Source: Brachypterus glaber (Eukaryota; Arthropoda; Insecta; Coleoptera; Kateretidae). Taken from it: 64,000 nt of DNA. Position numbers and translations under genes: made by a program. A model generated the notes under the pieces. The model saw nothing but the letters and a program-made list of their open reading frames with translations. It ran no database searches and was not told the DNA's origin. Below are positions 46,461-57,955 of the stretch, piece after piece; positions within the stretch are counted from its first letter, which is position 1, and the number at the start of each line of letters is the position of its first letter. The stretch spans positions 106,244,893 through 106,308,892 of the forward strand of contig OY294044.1 of the NCBI GenBank assembly GCA_958510825.1. Direction: 5' to 3'.

Positions 46461-46790
46461 TCAATAACCAGTATGTTCTCCTCTGTTCTCAAACAAAACA
46501 TTAACACGTTGTGCTTGAGTGGCAACAATAAGCTCCTGAATGCAGGGGTTATCTCTATTCAAAATTACTCTTTATAGCATATCCCACACGTTCTCACAAG
46601 GAACCATGTCAGGTGAGTTTGCTGGCCATTCTTTGAAAAATCCCTTGCTATAGCAAATTGATAGCCCTTCTTGGTGGGGAGTGGCGTTATTGTCCATAAA
46701 GATAAAATTATCTTCAATTTCGTTTCGCAATGGAAGACGAATGGTTAAATCATGTTTTGGGCGTAAATGTTTGCCTGAGATCAGAGGAGG
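46461..46790 (-). pseudogene. Tc1/mariner transposase, C-terminal relic
   Basis: The - strand reads DNFIFMDNNATPHQEG, then FFKEWPANSPDMVPCENVWD, ML, an in-frame stop, and continues RVILNRDNPCIQELIVATQA. The MDN...H and WPANSPDM.P.ENVWD motifs are the second Asp and the E/W region of the DDE domain. The N-terminal DNA-binding domain and first Asp are missing. Dead copy. Confidence 0.82.
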
Positions 46791-46836
46791 ACATGCTGGT
46801 TATTGACATCTTTGTTTCTCATATTTTATTACGACT

Positions 46837-46988
46837 AAAGGCCTATTCAGAAGCTTGCATAAGAAAATAAAACATAAGAATGCGATGCCGTGATTGACTT
46901 GCAAGAAATATGGCGGCACATCAAGCCAATCACGGTATCGCATTCTTATGTTTTACGTTCTTATGCGAGACTGTGGATATGCCCTTAA
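46837..46988. mobile_element. Palindromic MITE with AAGGCCTATTC ends (copy 2)
   Basis: About 65-bp arms (ACATAAGAATGCGATGCCGT and complement). Shares ends and core with 37420-37538. Confidence 0.6.
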
Positions 46989-47403
46989 AATAACAATAAA
47001 AATTAATTGATACAATTTTTTGAATTTAACTCCATAAAAAAACCTTACATGTGCACATCACATGTGATAAAGCGTTTTACCAAAATGCAGAATTGAACCC
47101 ACATATTTGATGGAATAATTTTTTATTACGTTTCAAGTTAATTAGGGGGCTTAGAATTTTGGCGATCTGTGTATAAAGGAAAAAGTTCAACTACTTACTG
47201 TCATCAGATAATATTGTGAGATTCTCACAAGGTTGGTTAACATATTATTGCATGACACAATTTATTTTAAATGTAATTTTCTTGGTTGTAAAAAAACTCG
47301 GATTTTTTGGCAGGTTTTAATGCGTCACTTTATTTTATCGCTAACGTTTCTCCCCTCTTTGGGGGCTTTATCAAAGCTAAAATTGTGTGAGCGTAGTCAT
47401 ATA

Positions 47404-48565
47404 CAGGGTGTTCCGTGAGGAAAGGGAAATATTTTAAGAATATGTTGTATAAGTCAAAATAAGAAAAAAAGTTCCCATAAACATATGTCCACAAACGGCT
47501 CATTAGGGAACTGCGCCCCTTCAAATGGGGTACCAAAAATTTAATTTTTAATTAATAACTTAGGAACCCTTTGTGTTATAGTAACAAGGTTTTGCATGTG
47601 ATCTATTCTTAATAAGGCCTATTAGCCAATGGTATTTGCATGTAGTCACTTAAACCAGGGGCGTGCGACACGAGGGGTCTAATCACTTTTTGGCCCCAAA
47701 CTGTTTTTCTGTTAAAGTTTTTTGTGGGTTTATTATTGGAATAGTATTCTTTAGGTAAAAACACAATAAAAAGGTACTCTTGTTAAAATACTTTAGGATT
47801 AACCGTTTTCGAGAAAAATACAATTAAAGGCAAAATTACAAGTTTCAAGAACCAAAAATTAAACACCAAATTGTTGAAAACCAAACTTTCAATGGTGTAG
47901 GTTAACTGTACACCAAAAACTAAGAAAAAAAGTTTGTATACAGGTAATTACAAAAATCAATGATAAGGGAGTTATGGTCTCCAACATTTTTGAAGGGTGA
48001 TGGTACCTTTAAAATCGATTTTTGAACCTACATGTATAAAACTTTATTTCTTAGATTTTGATGTAGAATCACACTGCAAAATTATAATTCTGGTTTTTAA
48101 CATTTTAGTTTTAATTTTTGGTTCTAGAAAGGTGTAAGTTTGCCTTTAATTGTATTTTTTTCGAAAACAGTTAATCCTATGGTATTACAACAAAAGTACC
48201 TTTTTTATGTGTTTTTACCTTGGTTATAATATTCTAAAAATAAACCCACAAAAAAGTTGAGCAGAAGAAGTTTTGGGCAAAAAAGTGATAAGACCCCCCA
48301 TTACGGACGCCCCTGGTTAAAGTAACTACATGCAAATACCATTGGCTGATAGTCTTTATAAAGCATAGATCACGTGCTAAACCTCGATGCTTTAACACAA
48401 AGGGTTCCGAAGTTATTAATAAAAAATCGAAATTTTGGGACCCCTTTGAAGGGGCGTAGCTCCCTTACGAGTCGTTTTTGGACATTTGTTTATAAGAACT
48501 TTTTTCTTATTTTTACCTCTAAAATACATCCTTAAAATATTTCCCTTTCCTCACGGAACACCCTG
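47404..48565. mobile_element. Family A-related palindromic MITE, 1162 bp
   Basis: Ends CAGGGTGTTCCGTGAGGAAA and complement, TA duplication. The interior is a long palindrome with TAGGATTAACCGTTTTCGAG as in family A. Confidence 0.75.
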
Positions 48566-48595
48566 TATATTATTAAATTGAACATATTATGCACT

Positions 48596-48733
48596 AGGAA
48601 CCTTTTACAAACATAAAAATAAATATTACATTATAATATAAAAATTGGTTTGGACACCATGTCGACAAAAAGTCCAAAGCAATTTATTTATATTTTAATG
48701 TCATATCTATTTTTATGTTTGTAAAAGGTTCCT
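48596..48733. mobile_element. 138-bp TIR MITE
   Basis: AGGAACCTTTTACAAACATA and its exact complement at the right end, AT-rich body. Confidence 0.65.
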
Positions 48734-48743
48734 TGACCATAAT

Positions 48744-49609
48744 CCCAGTCCGCACATATATGGATGCAACATGGTAAAGAAAGATTTTTTAGGTAACATG
48801 TGCCATATTACATGAGACATAACATACATATGTATGCTACATAACATGCCCTATAACAGAAAGATTTTTTACGTTACATGTGCCATATTACATAAGATGT
48901 AACATACCTATGTATGATACATAACATGCAATATTGCATGTTATGTATCATATACATGGTACGAGAACATACACGATACATAAAATGTTATGAATTCAAT
49001 ACTAAATATGGCGTCTATATTATTTTAATTTTTATAGGTTAGAATCACTAATATTCTTAAAATTGTTGTTAATAATAAAAGTTTTACCCTTAAGTAGTAG
49101 AAACGCATGTATTTTTAGACAACTTAACTGATTTTAGATAATTTTAGACAAAAAATTAAAATATATATATATATTTTAAAATGATTATTTGCTATTTTTT
49201 TTTCTAAAAATTGGCTTTTTATGTGGCCCATGATTTTTAAGCCTGGTAGAAAGTTTGCTTTCACAGTAAAAATGCACATCGTATAAGAATTTTGCCTGAT
49301 GGATGCTACATATAAAGATATTTATATACTTTAATTATTAGGTTTATCAAAAAGACGTAAAAATGTTCACCATGTCTAAATCTATGATGCACTCCATAAC
49401 AAGCAAAATTCGGAAACGCCTACTTTTATTGTTATGTACCTAGTATGTATCTGATATGTAGCATGTTATGTAGCTGATACATAACTTGAGGCGGAATTGT
49501 TAAAGTCCAAGGACTATACATGGGCTATAAAAATTACATGTCTGCAACATCACATAGAACAGTGGTTATGTACCTGCTATGTTCCTGCCATGTATTTGTG
49601 TTGACTGGG
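48744..49609. mobile_element. Family E element with CCCAGTC ends (copy 1)
   Basis: 866 bp, CCCAGTC...GACTGGG, flanked by AT on both sides. Contains a perfect internal palindrome centred near 48933 (CATAACATGCAATATTGCAT). About 97 percent similar by eye to 61130-61993. Confidence 0.75.
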
Positions 49610-49631
49610 ATATGTTCAATTTAATAATATA

Positions 49632-50363
49632 CAGGGTGATCCATAACTGGCATGCCAAAATTTAAGAGGTGATTCTAGATCCAAAAATATAAAAAAAAGT
49701 TCCTATAAAGGTTGGTCCGGAAATGAGCCCTAAGGGATCTAGGGCCCTTTAAAATTGTAATAAAAATAAGGTTTTTAATTAATAACTCGGGTACCGTTTA
49801 AGCTAGAGCGGCGAGCTTTTGCATGTATGCTAGTATTAATAAGGGCAATAAGTTTATGTTATTTTATTTTTTTAATTTATCCAGAGGCGTGCCCAGACGG
49901 ACAAAATATATGAGGCTTAAAACATTTTTGCCCCAAACTTTTCTATGTGTATGTTTTTTGGATTTGTTGTAAAAAATATAGATTTCTAGAGTAAAAATAC
50001 ATATAAAATATCATATAGTGTAACACTGTAGGAGCAACCGTTATCAAAAAAAATGCAATTAAGAGGAAGTAACATTTTGTGCCACCAAAAACGTTACTTT
50101 TTAAAAGGCTATTACTCCTTTAATATTAAATTTAGGTGTTTTGGTGTATAATACTTTTTTGCTCAGTTTTAAATGAAGAATCACCCTGCAGCATTAAAGT
50201 TTTATTGGTGCTTTTTTTTGTTCCCCATTCAATACGTCATCTTCGAAGGGCCGTAGCTCCCTTAGGGCTCATTTCCGGACCAACCTTTATAGAAACTTTT
50301 TTTCATATTTTTGGATGTAGAATCACCTCTTAAATTTCGGTACGCGAGTTCTGGAACAGGCTG
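49632..50363. mobile_element. Family A-related palindromic MITE, 732 bp
   Basis: Left CAGGGTGATCCATAACTGGC, right end complement CAGCCTGTTCCAGAACTCGC, TA duplication. Shared internal AGGTGATTCTAGATCC and the ACTGTAGGAGCAACCGTTAT block. Confidence 0.7.
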
Positions 50364-50531
50364 TATATGACTACGCTCACACAATTTTAGCTTTGATAAA
50401 GCCCCAAATAGGGGAGAAACGTTAGCGATAAAATAAAGTGACGCCTTAAAACCTGCCAAAAAATCCGAGTTTTATTACAAACCAGAAAATTACATTCAAA
50501 GTTTGGCAACCTATATGGTAGTTACCTACAA

Positions 50532-50537
50532 TTTATT
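50532..50537 (-). terminator. Candidate polyadenylation signal of the QOR-like gene
   Basis: AATAAA on the - strand, 80 bases after the stop codon. Confidence 0.4.
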
Positions 50538-50616
50538 TTTTTTATATTAAATAAATTTTAAATAAATTATTTAATACAAAATTTAATGACATTTCTCCAC
50601 ATTTTTTACGTAATAT

Positions 50617-50902
50617 CTAGTCATCTATGTGAATCAAAACTTTACCCGTACATTTATGCTCTTCAATAAACTGTATTGCATCATTAATTTGTTCTAAATT
50701 AAATTTGGCACTAATATGGGCCCCTATAGTCCCCCCATTTGCTAATTCTAAAGTATCGTTGACTAAAGTTTTGTATAGTTCAATGTTCTGTTTTCTGAGG
50801 GCTTTTAGGCTGACAATGGAGACAAAAGAGTGGGGCACAGCAGCTGGAACGGTTTTGTAAAAATAGGGGGCTGCGTGAAATACTTTACCGCACGGGGAAA
50901 CA
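50617..50902 (-). CDS. QOR-like 2 exon 4 (C-terminus)
   Basis: The acceptor tttttag ends at 50903. The exon encodes VSPCGKVFHAAPYFYKTVPA, then FNLEQINDAIQFIEEHKCTG, KVLIHIDD and TAG at 50617-50619. The EQINDAIQFIEEHKCTGKVLI ending is characteristic of quinone oxidoreductase-type MDR proteins. A - strand AATAAA lies at 50537-50532. Confidence 0.9.
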
Positions 50903-53900
50903 CTAAAAAGAATGAAAAACGCATTAGGCTAAGGAAAAATACATAGAATATATTTTACACGAGTGCGCAAAATAACTTTCTACCGAGTTTTGGACACAAT
51001 TTTTTCTACAAACAGAATATGGTCATTTTATTTAAATTTATATTTATAAAACAACAACAAAATGATTGAGCAAAATACGGAACAGCGCAGAATACTTTAG
51101 CACAAGGAGAGAAACTAAAAACAATGAAAAACTCACATTATTTAACGGTAAATTCGAACTAAAACAAGCATAAAATGGTACTTATTTTGTTTTAACATTA
51201 TTTGTGAAACAAAAAAATATGAAAAAAAAAATGATTACCTGAAAAAGTACAGTGGTGGCATTAAATATCGGGACAAACTATTTTTCATAGATTATAGTGG
51301 GTCTTGTGTCATATTTTAGAAAACATCAAAATATGTCAATGGTTTGTTTATTTTTTGCTGTTATACGAGTAGTTTGTAAAAAAAGTGTTTTTTATCTTTA
51401 TTTTAATTTAAAATGAGTTTGCTTATCGTGGAAATTAAAGAGAAAAAATGCTCAGTAGTCCTTAGTATTAGGAAATATGGATGAGGTTCAATTTTACTGA
51501 AAACAGTTCAAGAAATAGATTTGTTTCTTAAGAAATCAAATCAAACCGAAAACGATCCTCGGTGGTCAAAATCTACAATGGATGGTGAAGCAGTTTTTAA
51601 TTATAATTATATAAGAAAAACCGAGAAAAACAAGGTGCAGTTGCCGTATACTAGGATTTTTTTTTCGCTTACCTCAGAGAGACTCTTCAGTAATGAACTC
51701 TTAAACTCAAATCCATTTGCAGCAGAAAATTTATAAAACCTTGTGAGTTTTTAGCTGTACTGAAGAGGAAAATGAATATTAAACACATATTCTTTACCCG
51801 TATAGTACAATTTTGATCCAAAGAATATCAATTTTATTATTATTTAAATAATAACAACATTTGTGTGAAATTTAATGAATCAATAAATATTAATTTAATA
51901 TTTTTTGACAGTAAACTTCAACTAAATAATTCAGTTAGGTCAAAACGAAGTAACCTAGTTTTTAATTTTTAAAATAATCCCATATTAATCCATGAAAAAA
52001 ATATAAAAATGACACGATTTTTTTTGAGGTTGTCCCGATATTTAATGACACCTGTACCTATTAAAAAATAACAGAAAATCTTTTTTATTTAATATTGTAA
52101 CAAAATTGCACAGTATTACTAATACTACGCCAAAATAAGGTAAACTATTTTTTTCAAAAATATTTTTTTTTTCGAAAAATGAAAAAAAAAACATCTTTAA
52201 ATATTTTTTTATATTTTCGTTTTTTAAAAAAAATCTAGACCTGGCTAGGCCAACAGGGAAAAGTATTTATGTTATCAGCATATTTTTTTATCGTGTTTTG
52301 TAACTTATATTTTTTTACATTTCTTTTTTGTAAAAAAAAAACTAACAAAAATACAAAATAACCAAATAATGATTACTTACCATCCGCCAATAGAATTCAT
52401 CATATAGTCGCCAACAGCGTCGTAAACAATGGGCACGCCCTTTCCTTCAGTGATTTTCATCACATCTTTCAAAAGCTTTTCGCTAAAATGTACCGTTTCA
52501 AACGCTCCCTTTTCTCTAACCAATTCAGCTCTTTCTTCAGTGTCAACGACGCCTATGACCTTTTAAAACAATTGTTTAGGAAAAGTGCGGAAAAATAAAA
52601 AAAAATAAGTTTTTCGTCTTTTAAAAAACGATTAAAAAGAATCGATAATTTTTTTTATTTTTTTTTTAAGTATTTGAAATAATGCAATATAGCATTTACT
52701 GTGAATAAGAAGTATACTATAACCAGGGGCCCTGGCGAAATAAGCTCTACCCTGGTATAAAAGTACATAAATATAACTTAACATAACATTAGATTAGTGA
52801 AATTTTTATGTTTAGTCTGAAACGGTATACAAAGACGTTATAAAATACATAAATCTAACGTTAGTTTCCTAATTAAATTCTAACCTTTTTCTAACTTTAA
52901 ATATTTTTTAAATTTCCATTATTAATACGTAAGTTATAGTAGAAAATACTCATTTCAGACAGCTATGTACCTGGGTTTGATAATTATTTAATATTTCTAG
53001 TTTAAAAAAATATCCCCCAAAAGTCAAAATTATAGTAAGTCTGGCAACGCTGTACTAGAGTTGAAAAAATATTTTGAGATTCTGAATGTATAAATAAATA
53101 TTATTTAACTAAATATAAAGTTTTTCTGAGAGGTAAACGTATTTATGGAAGTATAACAGGATATTACACGAAAAATATTTAGGACCACCTAAAATGATGT
53201 TTAAAATATTATGATTGCTAAAATATATTAAGATTTATTTGTATGAATAAATTTGTCCCCAGCTGCCATTTTATGATGCAGGTATAAATTTCCTAGTTGG
53301 CCACGCCCCCTCCGAAAGTTAGTAATTAACCGTACTTATAACGTATTTCTAACTTAAAAGTCTAACGTTAGATTAACGTTTGTAACTAACGTTTGATTCT
53401 AACGTTAAAAAGCGGGACATTTGCACATATTTTATAACGTACTTTTATACAGTTTTCTAACACTAGAAAAACGTTATTCTAACGTTAAATTTCTACTAGG
53501 GTAAGCACCCCCACAGGGGGTGCTCAAGTCCAGTTGGTAAAATTGAGTGGCAGATTTCTTAAAATGTATGTTGGAAAAATTGAGGGGTAAAGGGAAACTG
53601 GTCAGTAAATTGTTTACTTGAGAAAATTGGAAAGGTTGGAAATTTTTCAGAGGTGAGGACCTTATTTTTAGTCATCAAAGTTTTACGGTCGAGGTAGTCG
53701 TAGTAGTAAATTTTTGGGTTGGCCAAAGCTGGACAACTAGGCCATTTCTGGCCCTTTTTGTCACCCCAGGCAATCCCAGCCATTTACTAATTTGAGTCTT
53801 CCTTGAACCTGCCCGTCCTTTTAATAAAGGTCAGGATATTGGCCCAGGGGAGATTTCTAAGTTCCTCTTGGTTGAGTCTTTGAATTTCAAAGACTTGCAA

Positions 53901-55301
53901 CCTGATCCTGTCGTATCTGACACACTCGGCTCTACAGTCGAGGTAGTAGAGCTTTTTTTGAGTTGGGAATTTTTCAGAGGTGAGGACCTTTTTTTTTAGT
54001 CAGCATAAGTCAGGGGTAAAGCTGTTTTTTTTGATTTTGAAAATTTCTCAATATTCAAATTTTTAGTTGAGAAATATTTGTTTGCCCCCTCCCCCAAAAA
54101 AATAAATTTTCGAAGCATCACTGAAAATATGATAAAAATTTTCTGTCAGGGGGGGCTCAGCACCTGGATATAATAATAGACTATAATGGAATGTGTAGCA
54201 TAACTTCACAGCTTGTTATTATCTTACCTTTGCATTAAATATATTTGCAGCAACATCTACAGCAGCTAACCCCAAACCTGCAGGACCTGCAGATATTACT
54301 AATTTTTGCTTTTCTTTTACTTGCGACAGTTTAGCAAAAGCATAAAGAGCTGTAGAATGACCGTATGCTATAACAGCTGCATCCTTTCTTTCCAGATCAC
54401 CTGGAATTCTCCAAACGTCATCAGCTTCAAGCTGCAAACAATGCATTTTTTTAATATTGGTAATTTTAAAAACTGAGAAAATAAAATTGAAAAAAATGAA
54501 AAATGAAAACAAATAAAAAAACTAATCTTTTACAGCAATAATCTTTATTATGCAACCAATATTAAAGTTTTTATCTCCTTTGGGAGACTACCCACCTTAA
54601 TTTTTAGGTTAGATTAGGCAAATCTTTATTTAGACATGAAGCTGAAGTTTGCAATGTGGTTTTGCAACGAAAATTCAAATAGTATATTAAAGTACTAGTT
54701 TCATAACATACATTTTTAGCGAACGAGTACAAGTTTAGAAAACAAGCCGCTTGCGGCGAAAAAACGTTGCAAACTTCAGCTACATATTTAGACACAATAG
54801 GCTTAAGGTTATTGTAAAATACCAAAGACTATAATATAAATAATATTATTATTTCTTTGTAAAATACCTACAAAAGAAAGACTTATGAAAAAAAAACCTA
54901 TATTCTATATTTCTTACCACACATTCTTCGGCAAGCCCACCAAACTTCTCAAGACTTAACCCTACAACTCTATCCCCACAAATAGCCACTTCGTTGGATA
55001 CATCTTTGCCTTTTTCAATTACTTCTCCAGCCAGCTCGTAGCCAGGCACAAAAGGCAAATCTGCGTGCCCTTCTTTGAATTTTAAAACATCCACTGAATT
55101 TAAACTACAGTAAAGAACTTGAACTCTAACTTGATTGGGTTTTAACTTTTCTTGCTTTTTTTGTTCAATAACCAAAGGTTTTCCAGGTTCTTTAATCACT
55201 GCGGCTTTGTACGTGCTTGACAGTCGTTGTGCTTTAGATAAATGTCTCTGGAAATTATTATTTTTACACAATTGCAATAAACTTCTACCTAAAATGCTCA
55301 T
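50617..55301 (-). CDS. Quinone oxidoreductase-like protein 2 homologue (MDR superfamily), complete
   Basis: Four exons (55301-54918, 54431-54228, 52559-52381, 50902-50617) join with GT-AG sites into a 350-residue protein with its own ATG and TAG stop, the usual length of this family. Seen: an N-terminus rich in Arg, Lys and Ser without early acidic residues (mitochondrial-type presequence); a GroES-like part with PFVPGYELAGEV and GDRVVGL; a Rossmann glycine motif ISAGPAGLGLAAVDVA at about residues 174-189; GVVDTEERAELVREKGAF; and VYDAVGD. No structural-zinc cysteine cluster is seen, as expected for the zinc-free quinone reductase branch. Known: such proteins bind NAD(P)H and reduce quinones or enoyl substrates. 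The true substrate is unknown. Introns 2 and 3 carry transposons. Confidence 0.9.
51250..52054. mobile_element. Tc1/mariner-type element in QOR-like intron 3
   Basis: TIRs CAGTGGTGGCATTAAATATC and CAGGTGTCATTAAATATCGG (complement strand), with TA at 51248-51249 and 52055-52056. The 805-bp body contains a decayed frame. Confidence 0.75.
51412..51736 (+). pseudogene. Possible decayed transposase N-terminus
   Basis: The frame reads MSLLIVEIKEKKCSVVLSIR, then KYG and a stop, with a further open stretch FLKKSNQTENDPRWSKSTMD. Position after the TIR and the R-K-Y-G helix-turn-helix-like start recall Tc1-like transposases, but similarity is weak. Confidence 0.3.
52381..52559 (-). CDS. QOR-like 2 exon 3
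   Basis: The acceptor is taaaag and the donor gtaagt. The exon encodes VIGVVDTEERAELVREKGAF, then KGVPIVYDAVGDYMMNSIGG. It ends with two bases that complete a Cys codon in exon 4. VYDAVGD is typical of MDR reductases. Confidence 0.88.
52750..53501. mobile_element. Family G element (copy 2), TA duplication
   Basis: CCCTGGTATAAAAGTACATA at the left and TTTCTACTAGGG at the right, with TA on both sides. Homologous to 21036-21800, with the same internal TCTAACGTTA motifs. Lies in QOR-like intron 2. Confidence 0.65.
53559..53990 (-). pseudogene. I/jockey-type non-LTR retrotransposon: C-terminal coding end and 3' UTR
   Basis: The - strand from about 53990 encodes KVLTSEKFPTQKKLYYLDCR, AECVRYDRIRLQVFEIQRLN, then WANILTFIKRTGRFKEDSN and TAG at 53789-53787. 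The CxxYDxxRL and L.FIKRTGRF pattern is typical of ORF2 C-termini. The downstream 74-codon frame repeats part of the same segment (KVLTSEKFPT) and is 3' sequence. Confidence 0.5.
54228..54431 (-). CDS. QOR-like 2 exon 2 (Rossmann motif)
   Basis: The acceptor tttgcag ends at 54432 and the donor gtaaga starts at 54227. The 68 codons encode LEADDVWRIPGDLERKDAAV, then a nucleotide-binding SAGPAGLGLAAV motif, ending NIFNAK. Both ends are in phase 0. Confidence 0.9.
54632..54798. mobile_element. Small TIR element in QOR-like intron 1
   Basis: GCTGAAGTTTGCAA at the left and its complement TTGCAAACTTCAGC at the right, with TTTAGAC outside each. AT-rich body. Confidence 0.5.
54918..55301 (-). CDS. 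QOR-like 2 exon 1 (start codon, presequence, GroES fold)
   Basis: ATG is at 55301-55299; the protein begins MSILGRSLLQLCKNNNFQRH. The donor gtaaga begins at 54917 and the exon ends after GLAEECV in phase 0 (128 codons). The Met codon is the first in frame, and the presequence-like region ahead of YKAAVIKEPGKPL supports it as the start. Confidence 0.9.
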
Positions 55302-57028
55302 TTTGTTTGATTTTCTTAGTTGTAAAAGGTTTATTGTGGGTTAGACTAACATAACCTCAAATATGGAGCATTTACTAGTGTAGAAAAGTTACCATTTATC
55401 CCTTTTATAGATACTTTTTTTAAATTAGGATAATACGGGTTGTAAAGATTTTAGCTCGTATTTTTTTTAAGAGACTTTATATCTTTTATTGTCGTTTTAT
55501 AATATATCATAGTTTTTTTCTGTTCGGAGTTTCTTGCTTTTAAAATTTTCCAAAAAAGGCAACAGTCCTACTTATAAATTTGAACATAACAGGTTTCTGT
55601 AATGATATACGATTTTGGTAATGAAAAACATTGCTAGGTGGCGGCACATGTATAAGAATCTAACAGAAATTAAAGTTGTAAAATGTGGGTGAAAAATCTC
55701 GAGCTTTTTACCGTAAAAAAATTACGGTTTTTTGTACAAAAATTAAGTTTGTTTTGTAAAAAAATTTAACAATATGATAGGTATTCAGAAGAAGTTTTGC
55801 CATTGCAATGCATTGCTTATTTCTTTTCGAAATTTCATTGTTATGTTCATGGACAGAAGCCGAGGGATGCATGGCAACAGAAAAGTCATGTTTTTTTGAA
55901 GCGAACGAAGAAAACTACCCAAAAAATATATAACTACCTGTTGCTGATGGTAAGTACTCACGTTAACGAGAGTTTATGATGTTCACATTACAGAAAAGTC
56001 AACAGAAAATATTCTGTGTTCACAAAACCGAATAGTTCACATATACGCATGTTCACATTATCGAGCTTATACCACATTTAAATTATCATTTGCCGACGGC
56101 GGCCCGACGTTGAGCCGATGTAGTATTTCTATTAATAATAAATAATTTCTATTAATAATAAATAATTATTTGCCATCATTTTGCCGACCGGCGCTCAGAC
56201 AACGTTCCAACTTCGGGCTGACGTCAAAAAATGATCATTTGGCATCACTTTGGGCGGCCGCCGAACCATTGTTTATTGGGCAGGGGCACCCGCAGGATTT
56301 TTGATAGGCTGGGGGGACCAAGCGCGTTGTCACCAGGGGGAGGTTATGTGGGCATTGAAATTACCTCTCCGCCAGAGGCTTTGGCCCTGATCAGGGCCAA
56401 AGCCTCGAGGTCCAGAAAAAATAAAAATCTACAGAAAAATAAACTAGCAAGTAGAAACATGTTCTTGTAATATTTTAAACAACATGTAACATGTTCTTGT
56501 AATATTTTAAAGTTGCGTTGACATTTAGATTAAAAAAAATGCCTGCGGCGCGGTAGATTACAAATATTGTAATCACAGTCACAAGCAGTCTGCGCCAGCC
56601 AAAAACCAAAAGAAAATTTTAACTTAAATTGTTATAAAATAATTTGCCTATAAAAAGTGTTTGGAAAATTATTTATAAAAATTTTCGCCTGCAGCACATA
56701 TTTACCAGTAATGTAATTACAGCATCAAATAATTTTATTTTCTTCTGTTTATTGTTTACGAATATTGTTAATTTCTAACGTTTGGACTTTTTAATTTAAT
56801 TTTTAAGCGATAAAATTTTACAATTTTTATGGTCTATTTTAATTTGAAAACAGTGTTGAAATTTTACATTTCATAAAAACACAAAAACTCTAGCGCCGCA
56901 GCGAAATTTTTTACAAATGTAACGTTTAAGCTTTAGAATTATAGGATTAATTCTCAGTAAAAAAAAAACTAAAAAAAAAGATAAAACAAAGCCCTAGCAG
57001 GCGAAACTTTACAAATATGGAGTCCTTT
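55302..57028. other. Region upstream of the QOR-like gene; no gene seen
   Basis: The promoter of the QOR-like gene should lie just past 55301, but I see no clear core element. At 56095-56260 GC-rich GCCGACGG/CCGACG motifs form an imperfect palindrome. The 79-codon frame at 56231 is unconvincing. Confidence 0.4.
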
Positions 57029-57675
57029 CCCAGACAGCACAAAGATGACTTAAAGAGATCTTAAAGATGTCGTAGCTCGTCATTCAAGACGTCTTGAGAA
57101 CTTCGGTTTTTGCCGTATATGCATCTTAAAGACGTCTTAACGGAGTCGTATGTTACAAAACGTAACGTCTTCAAGACATATTTTTTAAGACGCCTTACTG
57201 ACGCCTTGCACAGGCGACTTTACAACATAATACCCCCTTCCATTTACGTTGCTAGGTACGGTCGTATTGATATAAAAAGCGTAATAAGAATTAGAATGAG
57301 AGGTTATTTGTCGAAAAAAGATCAAAAAAATTGTGATTTTTTTTATTTTATTTTGTTTGAAATTTTTTTTTCAGTTTTTTTTTTGAAAATTTCTTTTTTT
57401 ATTTTTTTAAATTTTTTGTTTTTCAAAAAAAGATCTTTAAAAAAAATGATATTTTTTTTTTAATAGTTGATTGTGGTTAATTTATTTTTAGCGATGAGTA
57501 TCGAAGTTAAGATGTCTTGTACCGATACTTAAAAGACATCTTATAGACATCATAATCAGATATCTTTTAAACATCCCTAAATGAAGTCCATAAGATATCC
57601 TTTTTATGTCTTTAGGCGTCCAGACATAATTAAGATCTAAAAAAGACGTCTTTAAGATATCATGTGCTGTCTGGG
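57029..57675. mobile_element. TIR element with CCCAGACAGCAC ends
   Basis: Ends CCCAGACAGCAC and GTGCTGTCTGGG. Both arms are filled with AAGACGTCTTAAGA-like motifs. 647 bp; the open frame at 57110 spans the T-rich centre and is not a gene. Confidence 0.65.
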
Positions 57676-57955
57676 ATCATACCATAATGGTCCACTTAGA
57701 AAAGGTCTGTATAGTTGCTTGTTTTGGCGTTCTGAAAGGAGTATAAATAAATAAAGTATAAACTGCTTATTATTTATAAACTGTCGACGCAGGGCCCCAC
57801 TCAAGTCCGGACCCCGGGGAAACTTCCCCTCCTGAATCTGGCCCTGGTAATAATTACAATTAAATCTCGAAATAAATATAATTTAATTTTAATAATTAAT
57901 AATTAAGTATTATGTATTATACTTATTTATAGAAAGTTAATTTCCGTTGAAAAGC

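Larger units (their letters stand above)
46383..47171. mobile_element. Degenerate Tc1/mariner element
   Basis: TIRs CACACATCGCCAAAATTCT and CACAGATCGCCAAAATTCT (complement strand), with TA at 46381-46382 and 47172-47173. It contains a transposase relic and a nested palindromic MITE (46837-46988). Confidence 0.8.
47270..50496. mobile_element. 3.2-kb composite foldback containing four other MITEs
   Basis: Outer arms of about 130 bp: CGGATTTTTTGGCAGGTTTT and CTAACGTTTCTCCCC at 47299-47355 pair with 50405-50468. A second inverted pair, TATTAAATTGAACATAT at 48571-48587 and its complement at 49610-49626, lies inward. Elements 47404-48565, 48596-48733, 48744-49609 and 49632-50363 sit between the arms. 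Confidence 0.72.

Noticed and set aside
57110..57463. 117-codon protein-coding gene
   Set aside because: The frame crosses the T-rich centre of a TIR element and ends in a Phe/Lys-rich low-complexity run.
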